The notes: generated by a model not told the origin, from the sequence alone. A stretch of 64,000 nucleotides of DNA from Chrysopilus asiliformis (GCA_964034945.1 OZ035962.1:19304530-19368529), one strand, 5' to 3'. Positions 1-12,265 are shown, counted from the stretch's first letter. Made by a program: numbers and translations.

Positions 1-1055
1 CGAAGAACTAAGGTGAAATTTCCTCATAGTGAAATCGCTAGCGTTAGCGTTCACTCTCGTGTTTTGATTTGTTTTCCCATGTGAACCGCCGCCAGCTTAT
101 AGCAAAACAACCGACAGGTATGCTTATATAGAAAGGTATAAAAATATGTATATATATATTTAATCAGACTGAAGATAGATACTTTTATCTTATGGCACCA
201 TTTCCTCTTGCTCTGCTTGCTGCAGTCTTAATGTTAGACGCTTTAATCCGTTTTGCTCATCGCTATCCGGATCGCTGGAATCTGATTCTGCTGTAACAAC
301 AGTTCATCTTTGAAGGCATTCATCTTCGCGAAGAGACAACAACTCAGCGTTAGTTGAATGAATCTTCATGTTTCTAGTTAGGCGAAGGGGAAACTATCTG
401 TGGTGGAGGGAAAAGCAACTTTTTCGAGAATCTTGTGTAAAAGTTTTGCTATATTTTGCTTTTTGCATGCCTCATACCTTTTGCTATACTATCGCCATAC
501 TATGAGATAATTGAGGTCGAATTTCGGTTACAAACGGAAGATTTTGTTATTAAAGTTTTTGCTGGAAAATTACAAACCTGAAGGCTGGTGCTTTTTTTTA
601 TTATTATTATTATTAATTTTCTTTTCTGTTACTATTATTGTTATTGTTGAGGTCTAAACTACCACCTTAGTTCACATTGGTTGGTTAAATCTCACGTTCT
701 AATTTTAGAATTCTGGACTCAAGTTTCTGTTTGAAAAAATATTTTGCCAAACTGTACTCTTACTTATGTTGAATTTTTCACACTGGTATTCATATAATTG
801 ACGGTATTAGCACTAATATGATAAAATGCTATTGGGAATTTCCACTATTCGGTCTTGTATTTTGGGGATTTCCCCCAAAATGTTGAACTACTTTCAAATT
901 GTTCCACATAAGTAGCTCTAATTTATGAATTTTTCATTGGTTCGACTGATGAAATTATAAGAAAAATCAAATGTTACACGAAGAAAATGAAAAAAAACTT
1001 GATTTTTGTGCGGTCTACATAGAAAAGAAAACTAACGAAAACTACAGTAACACAT
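1..1055. other. Non-coding AT-rich DNA, no element recognised
   Basis: No conserved reading frame or terminal repeat was seen. A short TTA trinucleotide run lies near 598-616. The stretch ends where a Helentron-like B repeat begins. Confidence 0.5.
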
Positions 1056-1555
1056 GAGAAAAGCTAGGATTGCCAGGACCAATCGTCAAATACTCTATAT
1101 GATGACAGACAAATGTTTATTTAAAAAAATCCATCTGTTATGTAAAATCATATTCTAAACAGATTCTACCTTTATAAGTTTTTCAATACGACTGACCATA
1201 TCCGAGCAAATAGAAAAAAAGTATTCAAGTTGTATAACCGAGAGGGGAAGGTCTAACTGAATTTTGATGTATAGACAAGTTATGTAAAATCATATTCCAA
1301 ACACATTTCATCTTCATATATTTTCCGATATGATGCAAAATTTTCGAGAAAACAGGAACACAGGAAAAAGCGGAAAGCAGTGGTCCGATTGGATTTTGAT
1401 GTGTGGATGAGTTATGTAAAATCCTATTCAAAACACTTTTCAACTTTATAAATTTTTCAATATGACTCACCGTTTTTGAGAAAATTCCAAAAAACTGTTT
1501 CGGTTGTATGGGGGAGAGGGAGGAAATTGTCCAATTTTGTCCATTCAAGAACTTA

Positions 1556-2015
1556 CTAGTAATCCACACTTGCCATGAATCCCGTCACTGTCGCTGTTAC
1601 GTCTGATGTTACGTCTAGTGAAGATTGAAATGACAGCTGTTACGACAGAAAAGTCAGACAGTTTTTGCTGACATCTTTGCTAACAGAAATGGTGAAGGAA
1701 ATTTGACATCTGTGAATTTAAAATGACGGATTGTAATTTTTCACGTGCAGAGAAGTAATTTTTACAAAGAAATGATATGAAAAAGGCATCGTGGGAGCAG
1801 CTGGAGGCCAAATTTCATTTTAGTTCGGAAATTTTAAAGAAAAAAGTGAAATCACTGAGATCGTCATATTTACTACTCTCAGTTGTTTACTGCTCAACGC
1901 ATTTCTGAAACAGAAACGTCATGCCAGAATCAGCGCACGTACGTCACAACAAAATTTTCTAATGACATTTCTGTTAACAGTCCTGTCAACGTTTCCGGCA
2001 GGTCTGGATGGCGTT
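1556..2015. mobile_element. PIF/Harbinger-like relic nested in B1
   Basis: The 460-bp insert is flanked on both sides by TTA (1553-1555 and 2016-2018), which is the 3-bp TWA duplication of PIF/Harbinger elements. Its ends are imperfect inverted repeats: left AATCCACACTTGCC, right (reverse complement) CATCCAGACCTGCC. It carries the MADF-like fragment at 1759-1908, the kind of DNA-binding domain found in Harbinger accessory proteins. It inserted after B1 did. Confidence 0.65.
1759..1908 (+). pseudogene. MADF-domain protein fragment
   Basis: The frame just downstream of an in-frame stop (TAA near 1756) reads ...RNDMKKASWEQLEAKFHFS then LKKKVKSLRSSY and stays open to a TGA at 1906-1908. The Trp near the start, a 'WEQLEAKF' helix and 'LKKKVKSLRSSY' match the second half of a MADF (Myb/SANT-like in Adf-1) domain, whose usual form is W..ia..lg.s...c..rWk.LR..y. 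The first half is missing and there is no initiator. I read it as a dead fragment of the DNA-binding accessory protein of a Harbinger-type transposon. A captured host MADF exon is the alternative. Confidence 0.5.
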
Positions 2016-2250
2016 TTAGCCTAGCCATTTACGAGAAACGTGATTATACAAAATTTCAAGTTTCTAGCTCAATCCTTTCGAAAGTTATGGTGTTCACGGA
2101 CAGACAGACGTACGGACATGCGGAAATAAATTTTTTTTGTCATTCCTAATACTCTGGTGTAGTTAATTTTTGTGTCCGATGATTGATTCGATGCGTTACA
2201 AACGGTATATTAAATCTAATATACTTCTATAATGATCTATAATGAAATGG

Positions 2251-2804
2251 TGAACATAAAATCGAAATTGACGACAGTGAGAACCTCGAATTTAAAATTA
2301 AAATCAATTTTTTTTATATAATTCCAAAAAGAATTTTAAACTATAACCTATTGCAATTTAGTTGCACTTTTTACGCGCAATTGCCCTTTAGGGTTACAAT
2401 TTTATGCAACAAAAAAACTCATTTTCGTTCTTTCTACAAACGTAAGGCTTTTGGAATATACATAGTATAGTGGAACAATCGCATGTTTCATAATCAATTG
2501 TCATACGTATGTGTAAACGTAAAACGCTCCGGTTAAGGGCCATAATACAGTTGTAACACGTGCAGTAACTTCATAAAAAATAAAAAAAAACATAGCTTTA
2601 TCGTCATTTAGATAATGAAACTCGCACGTCAACCATACCTGTAGTGCTTACTTGGACGACAACTTCTCATATGCAAATAAGAAATTAACGTTTTTAAAAA
2701 CTTTCCACCTTTTTTGCGAAAATATGAATTATATTTTTTTTTCAAGCAAACAAAAGCCACACGCGTAATTTTATTGTTTATTGTATTGAGTCGAAGGCGG
2801 TTGC
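2251..2804. other. Non-coding AT-rich DNA
   Basis: No recognisable element or conserved frame was seen. Homopolymer A/T runs are common. Confidence 0.45.
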
Positions 2805-2807
2805 TAA

Positions 2808-2970
2808 CCCGGCCCTTACACGCGTCTGTAGAGCTGACACAGTCGCTGAGACAGTCTCGTGTAAATGCACTGACTGCCAGTTCGCTAAATGTATTTTAAT
2901 TCGTTGTCAGTAATTTGACATTTGAAGTCTGTGCTACTGACAGACTTTATAGTCGCGTGTAAGGGCCGGG
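2808..2970. mobile_element. 163-bp MITE, PIF/Harbinger-type (TAA duplication)
   Basis: The termini are perfect inverted repeats: CCCGGCCCTTACACGCG on the left and its complement on the right. TAA flanks both sides (2805-2807 and 2971-2973). The ends are far more GC-rich than the surroundings. There is no coding capacity. Confidence 0.8.
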
Positions 2971-3169
2971 TAATTGTAATATACTTGGATACAAGATTTT
3001 TAAAAATAAATGGGAAACCACAATTTTGGTAGGAATTATATAAAGGCGCATAACTTAAAAAGGCGTCGAATAACAATCGTCTGTGACTTACGGACTCCTT
3101 ACCAATATTGCGGTTGCCCGTCTTACGAGGATATTTAATTCTAGTTATAGATATATTTAAATAAGTTAA

Positions 3170-3560
3170 AAGCGAAAACCGCGTTAAAATCGCTCCAACG
3201 ATTGAGAAGATAGCAGGAGAGGGGTTTACAGGCAAGGGGAATGTAGATTTTAGTGGGCAAAAACTTTCCTTAGGGGACAATTTACGCAATGGCGTAAACC
3301 GTGTCAAATTTGCTCCTAGATAGCAGGAGAGGAGTTTAGAGGCAAGTGGAGGGATAGATTTTAGTTGACGAAAAACTTTCCTTGGGTCATAATTTACCCA
3401 ACGGCGAACACCATGCGGAAATTGCTCCAACGATTAAGAAAATAGCAAGCGAGGGGGTAAGAAGCAGGGGGACATTGAGTTGACGGATAGCCTAGAACAT
3501 GTCCTCCATTACTAGGGATTTTTGAGAACCGCATTAGAATCGATTGACTAGGACGGAATC
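3170..3560. repeat. Subfamily K repeat, about three diverged ~115-bp units
   Basis: Successive units share 'aaaatcGCTCCAACGATTgag', 'agatagcaggagaGGgGTTTa', a purine-rich stretch and 'AAAACTTTCCTTrGG'. Related sequence occurs near 25.3, 37.0, 45.8, 49.5 and 62.3 kb. It is non-coding. The unit structure looks like the variable part of a Helentron-like element. Confidence 0.55.
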
Positions 3561-3589
3561 TATACATGAAAATCAAAAGCGTTACGGAG

Positions 3590-4320
3590 ATATCCTATAA
3601 TATAATACGAGGAATGTCTGTCTGTCTTGTCTGTCTGCACAAACGATCTCGAAAACCCGCCTAACGATTTTCACGAAACTTGGTGGTTAGGGATTTTCGG
3701 GGACAAGGAATCGATCTAGATAGGTCTCACCTTTGAAAAAAATCTCCTCGATACCTCTCGATACCTCTCGATACCCCTCGCCTGGTATCTTCGAATTGGG
3801 TGGTCCGATCTTAATGAAACTTTACAGTATTACTAAGGGGGCTAAAGCCTTTCGAATTTTCCACTACAAACCTCACTTTTCCCTCTCCTCGATAACGCTC
3901 ACCTGGTGTCTCAAAACAACGTTTTAAGACAACGTTTCGTGACAGCGATTGCTAAATAACCACTCAACCGATTTCTATGAAATTTTGTTATCGCGCGTAA
4001 GTTTTAGTTCTAGATTTCTAGGCCGGGAATTTAAAAACTCTGGAAAGGCTCTGTAAAGGCCTGTGTCCACATGGAAGTTTATTTGCAGAAGTCGCTTCTA
4101 GAAGAGATTTCTGGTGTCACAACTTCCGGAAGTTCACTTGCAATTAGTGTTTCCACGGGAAAAACTTCCAGAAGTCTCTGCTAGAAGCGACTTCTGCAAA
4201 TAAACTTCCATGTGGACACAGGCCTTAAAGATAATGTGAACTTAGTTTTTCCCCAAAAATCAGCAAAAGTAGGATTTTGAGGTCGCCGAGCATGGCTCGG
4301 TCTTCCTGGTACTATATGTA
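3590..4320. mobile_element. Helentron-like repeat, subfamily J (copy J1)
   Basis: A GTCTGTCTGTCTTGTCTGTC core near 3615 is followed by the block 'AACGATTTTCACGAAACTTGG', then a run of GATACCTCTC units. The end block reads 'GCAAAAGTAGGATTTTGAGG' and includes the perfect hairpin CCGAGCATGGCTCGG. The second copy lies inverted at about 12440-13085. J1 is interrupted by a 169-bp MITE at 4057-4225. Confidence 0.65.
4057..4225. mobile_element. 169-bp foldback MITE (TAA duplication) nested in J1
   Basis: Long inverted repeats start AGGCCTGTGTCCACATGG and continue for about 50 bp through 'TTGCAGAAGTCGCTTCTAG'. The element is flanked by TAA at 4054-4056 and 4226-4228. It would fold into an almost complete hairpin. 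Comparison with J2 confirms that it is an insertion. Confidence 0.8.
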
Positions 4321-4327
4321 TATATGA

Positions 4328-4570
4328 CTACACTCTAGACCAGATTTTACTGAGAGCCCAGTAAAAAGGCAACCACGATGCAGTACAATAAATTTTACTC
4401 TTCTCTCCTAGTAAATAAAATTTGCTGTTCCTCTCAGTAAATTTTTGATTGTATTCCCAGTAAAATTGTCATGCTGGAAAACTGAAAAGAAATTGAATAA
4501 CAGTAATTTTTACTGGGAATCCTAATAAAATTTACTAGGATCACAGTAAAACCTTAAACACCTCTCAGAT
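4328..4570. repeat. CAGTAAA/TTTACTG-rich repeat, copy 1
   Basis: It begins CACTCTAGACCAGATTTTAC and holds many scattered CAGTAAA and TTTACTG motifs in both orientations. A related, longer copy starting CACTCTAAACCAGA lies at 13749-14190. No coding sequence was seen. Confidence 0.55.
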
Positions 4571-6272
4571 GCTTTTTGAAGGACAAGAAATTACTCCAGC
4601 GTCTTTAAATTGACGAAAAAACTCAGGTTTATCTTGGCAAGTTCTTGTTAGAATAACACACAGACGAATTATGTTTAGATACATTAAATTTGGCATCGTT
4701 ACTTTTTTTACAAAATGTCACTTAGGATTAGTGTTGATATGTCAAAATCGGACTATTTACTAACAATTAAAAAAACAAGTAAAAAAGTTTGTTTGCAATT
4801 TATTCGAAAACAGTAAATAATTTATAAAAACTAGTTATTCTGAGATTTGGCAAAAAAAAATGGTGCACGCAAATGAAAAAATAGAGATTGTTCCATTGTG
4901 TAAAACCTTAAATTGCTTTCATATAAATTCATACTATTAGTTAACATTTCAACCGATTTTATGAATAAATTGTTTTATACAATATTATTGTTATGACAGT
5001 GTTTTTCCAATATTTCCAATAACGGGTTTCACTGGTTTTTACCTATTGCGAAAATATTTGACTTTCCTATCTGCAAAATGGGAAGATCTTCACTTCATTC
5101 AAAGTGATCGCAAAACTGAATGTCAGTTTCAATTTAAAATTAATTCGCGGTGTGAAACAAAACATGGCCAATGGTAGCTAGTATGGCACCCATTAAATCG
5201 TCAACCTGTTGGGTAAAAGTGGGATTTATTACTTTCACGAGCGCTCCAAATTCCAAGGTGCCAACAACCGCATCAAATCGAAGACACTACAAAATTCCCA
5301 CCGTTAAGCGCCGGTATACATTTTAATAGCACTTTTATATTCGTACAACACCTTCCAACTATGGCAAAAGTTTATACACGATGAACTTACATAATCTAAA
5401 ATAAAGCAATTCGATAGTGCCCCGTAGGTAACTGAAGAGCGCTCAACAATATTCTTTCTTGATTTCTTTGAGTAACCATTACTATACCTTGTAGCCTTGC
5501 TTGCCTTCTATACTGAACTAAAATGTATCAAAATATTTGGCCCGAGGAATTGAATAGATTTTGGTAGCTCCGCCTTGCCCTGCTTTTTAACTATCAGCTT
5601 TTCAAGACCCCATAAAAAATTTTATAGTCGCACAAATAGAGCAAGTAATACCAGTATTAGACTTTGGTTTTATTACTAACATTTTACTTTAATTTTATTA
5701 AACTTTATGTTATTCTTTTAAATGTTTATAGCAATAAAAATTGCACTCGAAATAAACTTTGTCACAAAAAAAAACTCAATATAGCCGCACTACTGAAGGA
5801 TTTTGATTCCTTTCTACTATTTCTGTTTGATGCACTTCCGATTCTTTCATTTTCGCTTTTATGGAAATATTTACTAAAATTCTAAAAAAAATACCTTCAA
5901 TCTTTCTTTCGGGAACATTTGAAGTAGAGGTTTTAATTAGTCGCGAATCTGGTGTCAAAAAATGTAAATATAAAAATTATACCCGAATATCCTGAAAGGA
6001 TATCCCTATTTTTGCAAAATTTAACTTTTACTTAACTCTTCTATAGACGGAGATGACGGAGTCCGACTTGAGAAGGGCGGCAGATACAAAATTTCTTATC
6101 ACTACGAAATCCGTTTCAGGCGAAATTAGGATACATCTGTCTGTTGGTCTATCCGTTTCCGTATCTTTAATAACTCGAGAACGCGTTGACTTAGCGATTT
6201 GAATTTTTTGGTTTTTTATGAACTTTTGAAAAAGTAACAGTAGCTAAAAGCCGTACCTCCCATACATTTGTT
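4571..6272. other. Non-coding DNA, nothing recognised
   Basis: No conserved domain, terminal repeat or RNA gene was seen. Frames up to 73 codons are AT-driven low complexity. Confidence 0.45.
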
Positions 6273-6275
6273 TAA

Positions 6276-6889
6276 TACTATGTTCACACTGACGCAAAAT
6301 TACGTAATTTTGAAGATTTTCGTAATTTTGAACGAAATCTTGCTCGAAACCACGAGATTTCCAGTACATTAACCTGTTTTCAAAATCACTAAAAGTATGC
6401 AATTTCCACAAAATTAGGAACGAAATCAAGCAAAAACAATGAATACAACCCTGCATCACTTATTCAGCTCTCTTGAGTACATCAGTTTTGACATTTGTGC
6501 TGGATTCGAAAGACGGAGATATAAGAAAAAGAAGCCGTGTTCCGCACGCGAAGAGGATATATTAGTAAACAACCTACGCGGGGCAAAAAAAAATTGACCT
6601 GTTTTTGATGCGATTAGATATGAAATGGAAAATAATTGTTTATTTTCATTACAGATAATTCCCATTTTCGTCTAAAGTGTCTAATTCTGTTTGCACATAT
6701 TTCATCGATGTTTTGAATTGTTTTATTCATCATATTATTAAAATTCATAAAAATCCTACACTAAAATTCATAGCAATCCTGTAGTTGAAATGTCAAGCAA
6801 AATTACCTTAACCTCTGTGTGAACACTTTGGTTTAAGATTTAAATCATTTCGCAAAATTACGTGATTTTGCGTCAGTGTGAACTTAGTA
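6276..6889. mobile_element. 614-bp inverted-repeat element, PIF/Harbinger-type (TAA)
   Basis: Left TACTATGTTCACACTGACGC and the complementary right end (GCGTCAGTGTGAACTTAGTA) are about 38-bp inverted repeats that continue into CAAAATtACGTAATTTTG. TAA flanks both sides (6273-6275 and 6890-6892). The interior has no intact frame and no recognisable transposase. Confidence 0.8.
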
Positions 6890-6892
6890 TAA

Positions 6893-7345
6893 AATACAGT
6901 TTTTTTTTTGAAAATTTCTCAAAACCTAAAGGATATAAAATTTTCTACATTTTTTGCTTCAACAATTTTTTGCAGGGATGGGAAACGTCATCGTAACGTA
7001 ACGATATAACGAAACGAAATAACGATTTTCCGGTTTTTCCCTCAAAATTGCTTTATGACGTTATATAAATTTAATTCCAAAAAGAATGATTTCGTTATTC
7101 ATTTATTTTTGCTTAATTTTATTTTTTATTATTACGAAATGTAACGAAATGACATCAATATATTTACATATTATCAATATAAGAATCAATATAATATGTA
7201 AAGAAAATATTTGGACTAAAGCAATCATGACAAGCCAGGGTATTGACAAAAAGGATTAATGTGGCGATTATCCTCGTAAAATAAAAAAACGTTGAAACAC
7301 TTTTAGTTCAAACCGTAAACACTCCTTTTCGCTGACATTTCCACT
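6893..7345. other. Non-coding AT-rich DNA
   Basis: Short repeated 'AACGAAATAACG' and 'TAACGTAACGATA' motifs cluster at 6985-7160. No element boundary was found. Confidence 0.4.
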
Positions 7346-7349
7346 CATA

Positions 7350-8105
7350 TTTTTTATACCCGTATGGTGAAACCAAATGGTATATTAAATTTGCCTACCG
7401 TTTGTAACGCCAAGATCCCGTCATCACACACAAAAATGAATTACACCAGAATGATAGAAAAATTGGATTTTGCATGTCCGTCCGTGCGTCACTCTGTCCG
7501 TCTGTGGCGCGGATTGCGGGCGCACGAATTGAGCTAGAGACTTGAAATTTTACGCAGATTCGTTTTTCATAAAATGCAAGGCTAAGTTCATTAATGGCAA
7601 AAATGGACCATTAGAACGAAAACATTTTTTGCGAATATCTCAAAAACGGTGCGGTGCATCTTATCAAAAAATTCCAAGAACAAGGATATGATTCTACATA
7701 AAACTCCCATACATCAAAATCCAATTGGAATAAATTTTGAAAAATCTTATTGAAAAGTTTGACTTCAAAGTGGAATTTTGGTACAACTGTTCGAATTTTG
7801 ATACGAATATCACCATACCTCGTTATACGGCCCCTCGTTTTACGGCCTTCCGCTTTTTGAATTGCGTCTCAGTTTTGAAATACGTTGCACATTGATTCGA
7901 TAAACGGTCAAAAATCGTACAATATTACATTGAAATGCACTGCGATCAATAAATGCAATACTTTCCTAAAAAAATGTTCTGGTGTTTCGATATACGGCCT
8001 AAATTTTTGGAAGCAATCTCGGCCGTATATCGAGGTATGGGTGTATCACCATACGGGTTTTCAATAATTGCCAGATTGGCAATTATAGCTTTTGTCATAT
8101 TTTTA
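7350..8105 (-). mobile_element. Helentron/DINE-1-like repeat, subfamily A (copy A1)
   Basis: The copy runs from TATACCCGTATGGTGAAACC, through CTTACCGTTTGTAACGCC-type sequence, a short GTCCGTCC core, the 'AGACTTGAAATTTTACGCAG' block and the 'ACATCAAAATCC' block, to 'CCAGATTGGCAATTATAGC'. The strand follows the orientation that starts at AAAAGCTATAATTGCC. A 234-bp TA-flanked element (7810-8043) sits just before its terminal CACCATACGGG. Confidence 0.75.
7810..8043. mobile_element. 234-bp TA-flanked MITE nested in A1 (Tc1/mariner or pogo type)
   Basis: Ends TCACCATACCTCG and its near complement CGAGGTATGGGTG continue into (T/A)TATACGGCC. TA flanks both sides (7808-7809 and 8044-8045). Removing it restores the A consensus AATATCACCATACGGG. 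A second inverted pair of 'TATACGGCC' lies inside. Confidence 0.75.
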
Positions 8106-8109
8106 ATTT

Positions 8110-8300
8110 TTAAAAGCTTTTATTTGGCTTACCTACGTGTCTGTCTTGCTGTTCGTCTGTCCGTCTGTTAGGGTCACATTTTGCAATCTAATTTTGACGA
8201 TTGTCTTGAAATTTAAGACACATACGTAAGTCCGATGACCAAACAATATTTTCACAATTATTTTCCGACTATAACAGCTACCTTAATACGTTTCGTGAAT
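8110..8300. repeat. Short GTCT/GTCC-core repeat remnant
   Basis: It holds 'GTGTCTGTCTTGCTGTTCG', 'GTCTGTCCGTCTG', and then 'GATTGTCTTGAAATTTAAG', the same core-plus-block order as subfamilies A and B but very diverged. Confidence 0.4.
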
Positions 8301-8790
8301 ACCCTTATTATGATAAATTGATTTAAAAAAATATTTGACGAGAAAAATTTCACCATAATTACGTTTATGCAAAAAATGTGTAAAAAATATCTTTAGTGGT
8401 TTTCTATTACGCTTTTCTATTTGTATATGTATAACAATCAACAATCAGCATTAACCGTTAGTATCATTTTCATGATATAAAGCTATATTCAGATATAATT
8501 ATAGGCTAAAACTTAAACTATTGTTTGTCTATAATGTAATAAAAGACTTTCGTTGCGCTACAAAACAATTTCCTATTCTATTATTACATCTTACATGAAC
8601 TTATTTATAGACTTGTCTAAATACGATCTGTCTGAGATATTTTCTTTATTTGTTTATCATGAATTTATTTCCCTCTTTTCCCTCTTTTCCCTTTTAATGT
8701 TTTTAGTATTTCTTCTACATTTTTTAATCAGCGTGTATGGGACGTAGAGATAAATATAGAGTTAACAAAATTGCAACCACTGTAAAGATG
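8301..8790. other. Non-coding AT-rich DNA
   Basis: Low-complexity T-rich sequence (CCCTCTTTTCCCTC runs near 8670). No element was recognised. Confidence 0.4.
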
Positions 8791-8794
8791 AAAC

Positions 8795-9236
8795 CAAAAA
8801 CAAAAGCTATAATTGCCAATCAGGCAACTATTGAAAACCCGTATGGTGATATTCGTATCAAAATTCGAACAGTTGTACCCAAATTCCACTTTGAAGTCAA
8901 ACTTTCCAATAAGATTTTTTTAAATGTATTCCAATGGTAAACCCCCCCCCCCCCCCCCCCCCTAATGGCCCATTTTTGCCCATTACGAACTTAGCCTTGC
9001 ATTTTACGAAAAACGAATCTGCGTAAAATTTCAAGTCTCTAGCTCAATCCGTGCGCCTGGAATCCGCGCCAAAGACAGGCGGGCGGACAGACGGACGGAC
9101 ATGCGAAAATCAATTTTTTTATCATTCTAAACACACTGGTGTAATTCATTTTTGTGTGTGATGACGGGATCTTGGCGTTACAAACGGTAAGGCAAATTTA
9201 ATATACCCTTTGGTTTCACCATACGGGTATAAAAAC
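8795..9236 (+). mobile_element. Helentron/DINE-1-like repeat, subfamily A (copy A2)
   Basis: Runs from AAAAGCTATAATTGCC and AACCCGTATGGTGATATTCG to TTTCACCATACGGGTATAAA. The interior holds an unusual pure C run at about 8941-8962 where other copies have a mixed CCCC/GGGG segment. The core is GGCGGGCGGACAGACGGACG. Confidence 0.75.
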
Positions 9237-9317
9237 ACTAATCACCCCTATTCTGAGATACTTGCGGTAGGAGGCCACACGTAACGCAGTCGATTCGATC
9301 TGCAGCGCACCTAATAT

Positions 9318-9602
9318 TCTGGTCCACTCCTTCCCCCCTCCCCCCCTCCCCTATACAAATTGATTACTTTTTTTTCTATTTCCTCGAAAACGGTGAGTCG
9401 TATTGAAATATTTATAAAGGTAAAATCTGTTTAGAATATGATTTTACATAACTTATCCATACATCAAAATCCAATCGGACCACTTCTTTCCCCCTCTCTT
9501 ATACAAATGGATTTTTTTTAAATAAACATTCTGTCTGTCATCATTTCGAGTATTTGACAGTTGGCCCCTGGCAATTGTAGCTTTTTTATGTTTTATGTTG
9601 TT
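9318..9602 (-). mobile_element. Helentron-like subfamily B repeat, partial (copy B2)
   Basis: Only the portion from the C-rich segment through 'TTTCCTCGAAAACGGTGAG' and 'GAATATGATTTTACATAAC' to 'GGCAATTGTAGC' is present. The microsatellite core and the other terminus are missing, so this is a truncated copy. Confidence 0.65.
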
Positions 9603-10815
9603 TTTCCCCGCCCTAAAATTTTTTCTCAAAAATTAGTGTTGTCATCGAAAATTCTTTTTTATTAATAGAATTTCAAAAAAAAACCTATGCAATCAGTTTT
9701 TTTTGTCTAGACACAACAAAACATCGACCACTGATCTTACTTCATCAAACTGAAGACTTTCTTTAGATTTTCTGATATGAGGAAAATTCTTTACATTCAC
9801 TTGACGTTTCTTGAGTTCAACAATGTTGTCGCTATAATTGTCGTCTGGTTTCAATTGATTTATCGCAGTTATATTTTTAGTGCGAATTTATTTAGATGGT
9901 TGTGAAATAGTTAAAATTCTATAGATAATTTATTGCATCTGTAGCTACAGATGAACTAAAGAAATTTATATATTTTTAAATAGTGTGTATTATAATAGAC
10001 TTCCATTTTTTTGGCAAAACAACAAACTAACATTTAATAGTTGAAGTTCTTACTCCATTTCTACATAATTCGAAGTCTTAATAAAGGACGATGTACTGAT
10101 GTTCCTCGGAAGAGCGGCTGATGCTATCGGAATCCATGTCGTTTCCATTGGAAATTTATTGGGTACTTAGAATAAATATTTATGTCGTTGGGAACTATTT
10201 TAGTGGAAATATGTTTGTAGAAATTCTACATTACCATTCCAGATTGCATCCTTCCTCTGCAAGCCATTTTGAGTTCCTATATACTGGAATATCTATGAGT
10301 GTTTTTTTAGGCTAAAGTTACGGCCTTTTTATGAGTCTGTCGCATTGACAACATAGTCGTCTTGAGTCGTCTAGCCAAATGAAATGTGAAAAAAAAACTA
10401 CAGCATAACCTATTGCTATGTATGACTAATAAAATGAATTCGATCCAAGACAAGAAAAGACTTTTTTCTCATTAAAATAATTTATTATTGCGGAAAAATT
10501 AATGGCAATAAATACATAATAAAAACAATTCAGCTTTGCAGTTGTATAAATAAATTCAGTCGTAAAGTGAACTTTAATGTCTTTATCGCACTTTTAATTC
10601 AGGCAGACATGAAAAGGTCAGTTCAATGAAAATCAACAAAAACTTACGATTACTAAATTCAAAATTCCCTCTATTTTTGTCTGCAAAAGTACTAACCAGA
10701 TTTTGATCCGGTCATCACCATCACATTTTAAAATTTTCGTTATTTTCCGCCATTTTCTGGTTAATATAATTTTGGAAAGGGTCTCTACTTAAACCTATGA
10801 TAATCGTTGAAGTAA
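9603..10815. other. Non-coding DNA, nothing recognised
   Basis: No domain, RNA gene or terminal repeat was found. Confidence 0.45.
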
Positions 10816-10819
10816 AACA

Positions 10820-11270
10820 CAACAAAAGCTATAATTGCCAATCTGGCAATTATTGAAAACCCGTATGGTGATATTCGTATCAAAATTTGAACAGTTGTAC
10901 CAAAATTCCACTTTGAAGTCAAACTCTCCAATAAGATTTTTTAAAATTTATTCCAATCGGATTTTGATGTATGGGAGTTTTATGTAGAATTACATCCTAA
11001 ATAACTTTTGTTCTTGGACTTTTTTGATAAGATGCACCGTTTTCCAGTCTTCGAGAGCGCAAAATTTCAAGTCTGTAGCTCAATTCGTGCGCCCACAATC
11101 CGCGCCACAGACGGACAGACAGACGGCTGGACATGCAAAATTCAATTTTTTTATCATTCTAAACACACTGGTGTAATTCAAATTTTGTGTGTGATAACGG
11201 GATCTTGGCGTTACAAGCGGTAAGGAAAAGTTAATATGCCCTTTGGTTTTACCATACGGGTATAAAAATA
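10820..11270 (+). mobile_element. Helentron/DINE-1-like repeat, subfamily A (copy A3)
   Basis: Starts at AAAAGCTATAATTGCC, carries AACCCGTATGGTGATATTCG, has the core 'GACGGACAGACAGACGG', and ends at ACCATACGGGTATAAA. The segment around the CCCC run is deleted relative to A2 and A6. Confidence 0.75.
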
Positions 11271-12265
11271 TATGTCGAAAAACCCTTAGAAATTAAAGTA
11301 AATTAAAAGTATGTACTTTAAAAATTTACTTTAAAAATTAAAAATCTTTTTCCACGTCAGCTTTAATAACAATTTATGCGATAAATCAATCCGGCTAGTA
11401 GATTTTAATTATTATGACCGAAGCCCAAGTATAATAAACCAGTAAATTACCTTCATTTTTACCAAGACGGTCTGTTCATCGTAAATTAAATTCATTTCCT
11501 TGATCGTTAACCGTTGGAAAATGGCATCATTTTTTACTTCCCACACAGAACACCCACATCTCAGTTGCATTTCTTCTAACGCCTTTTATTTATCTACATA
11601 ATATTCATCGGGCATGCTTCCACGGTCGTATAACAACTTTTATCAGTAATAGTCATTGAAGAATCCTTTGAAACATTGTTTTTTTTTATCGAAATTGCAG
11701 GAAAATCCCATTCTCAAACTAGCCCACTCTACAAGACCAGCTCTTTATCAATACTTCTGAAGCGTTTATAAGGATGGCATGTTTAACAACAGCGACTTTA
11801 TGCTATCATTATTCGTACAAATATATATAGATATCAAATATATAGTATTGCCGTATAATATGCAGGTACTGCTTTATAACTTCGCGTAGGTCGAAGACTT
11901 CCTGTGGCCCTTAACTATGTAGGTAGATTCATTATCATTTTCATCCGGGTTTCAACGGTAGTAAGGACCTGAACTATCATCAAGTAGACAAAATAGTTAT
12001 TCAAATTTCATAAACTTATATAAATTACTTTCTACCAGCAGCGTCAAAACAAATCTTCACGAAGCGTGATATGAAATAGAGATCTTGGCGTGTGTTGTTA
12101 CAAAATATATATATATAACACCACTTCGACTTAAAAAAGTCTTTTGCAGATCTTGAGAAAAATTCACATTATTTGGCTTTGTAAACGTAATATGCTTTTC
12201 CAGTTTTAGCAGAGAACGTCATGTAGCTTATGCCCATAGTTAACATTTGACTAGTTGGTAATTAA
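11271..12265. other. Non-coding DNA, nothing recognised
   Basis: AT-rich with short TA dinucleotide runs near 11820 and 12105. No element was recognised. Confidence 0.45.

Larger units (their letters stand above)
1056..2250 (+). mobile_element. Helentron/DINE-1-like repeat, subfamily B (copy B1), interrupted
   Basis: This copy begins with the B-family start (AGCTAGGATTGCCAGG, then a TACTCTATATGATGACAG segment) and runs to 1555. It resumes at 2016 with GCCTAGCCATTTACGAG, the ACAAAATTTCAAG block, a very short GACAGACAGACG core and the terminal block ending near ATATACTTCTATAATG. A 460-bp TTA-flanked element at 1556-2015 splits it. Taking that insertion out restores the B consensus exactly at AACTTAGCCTAGCC. 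No protein is encoded. The DINE-1/mini-me assignment rests on layout: a GTCY microsatellite core between conserved blocks. Confidence 0.75.
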
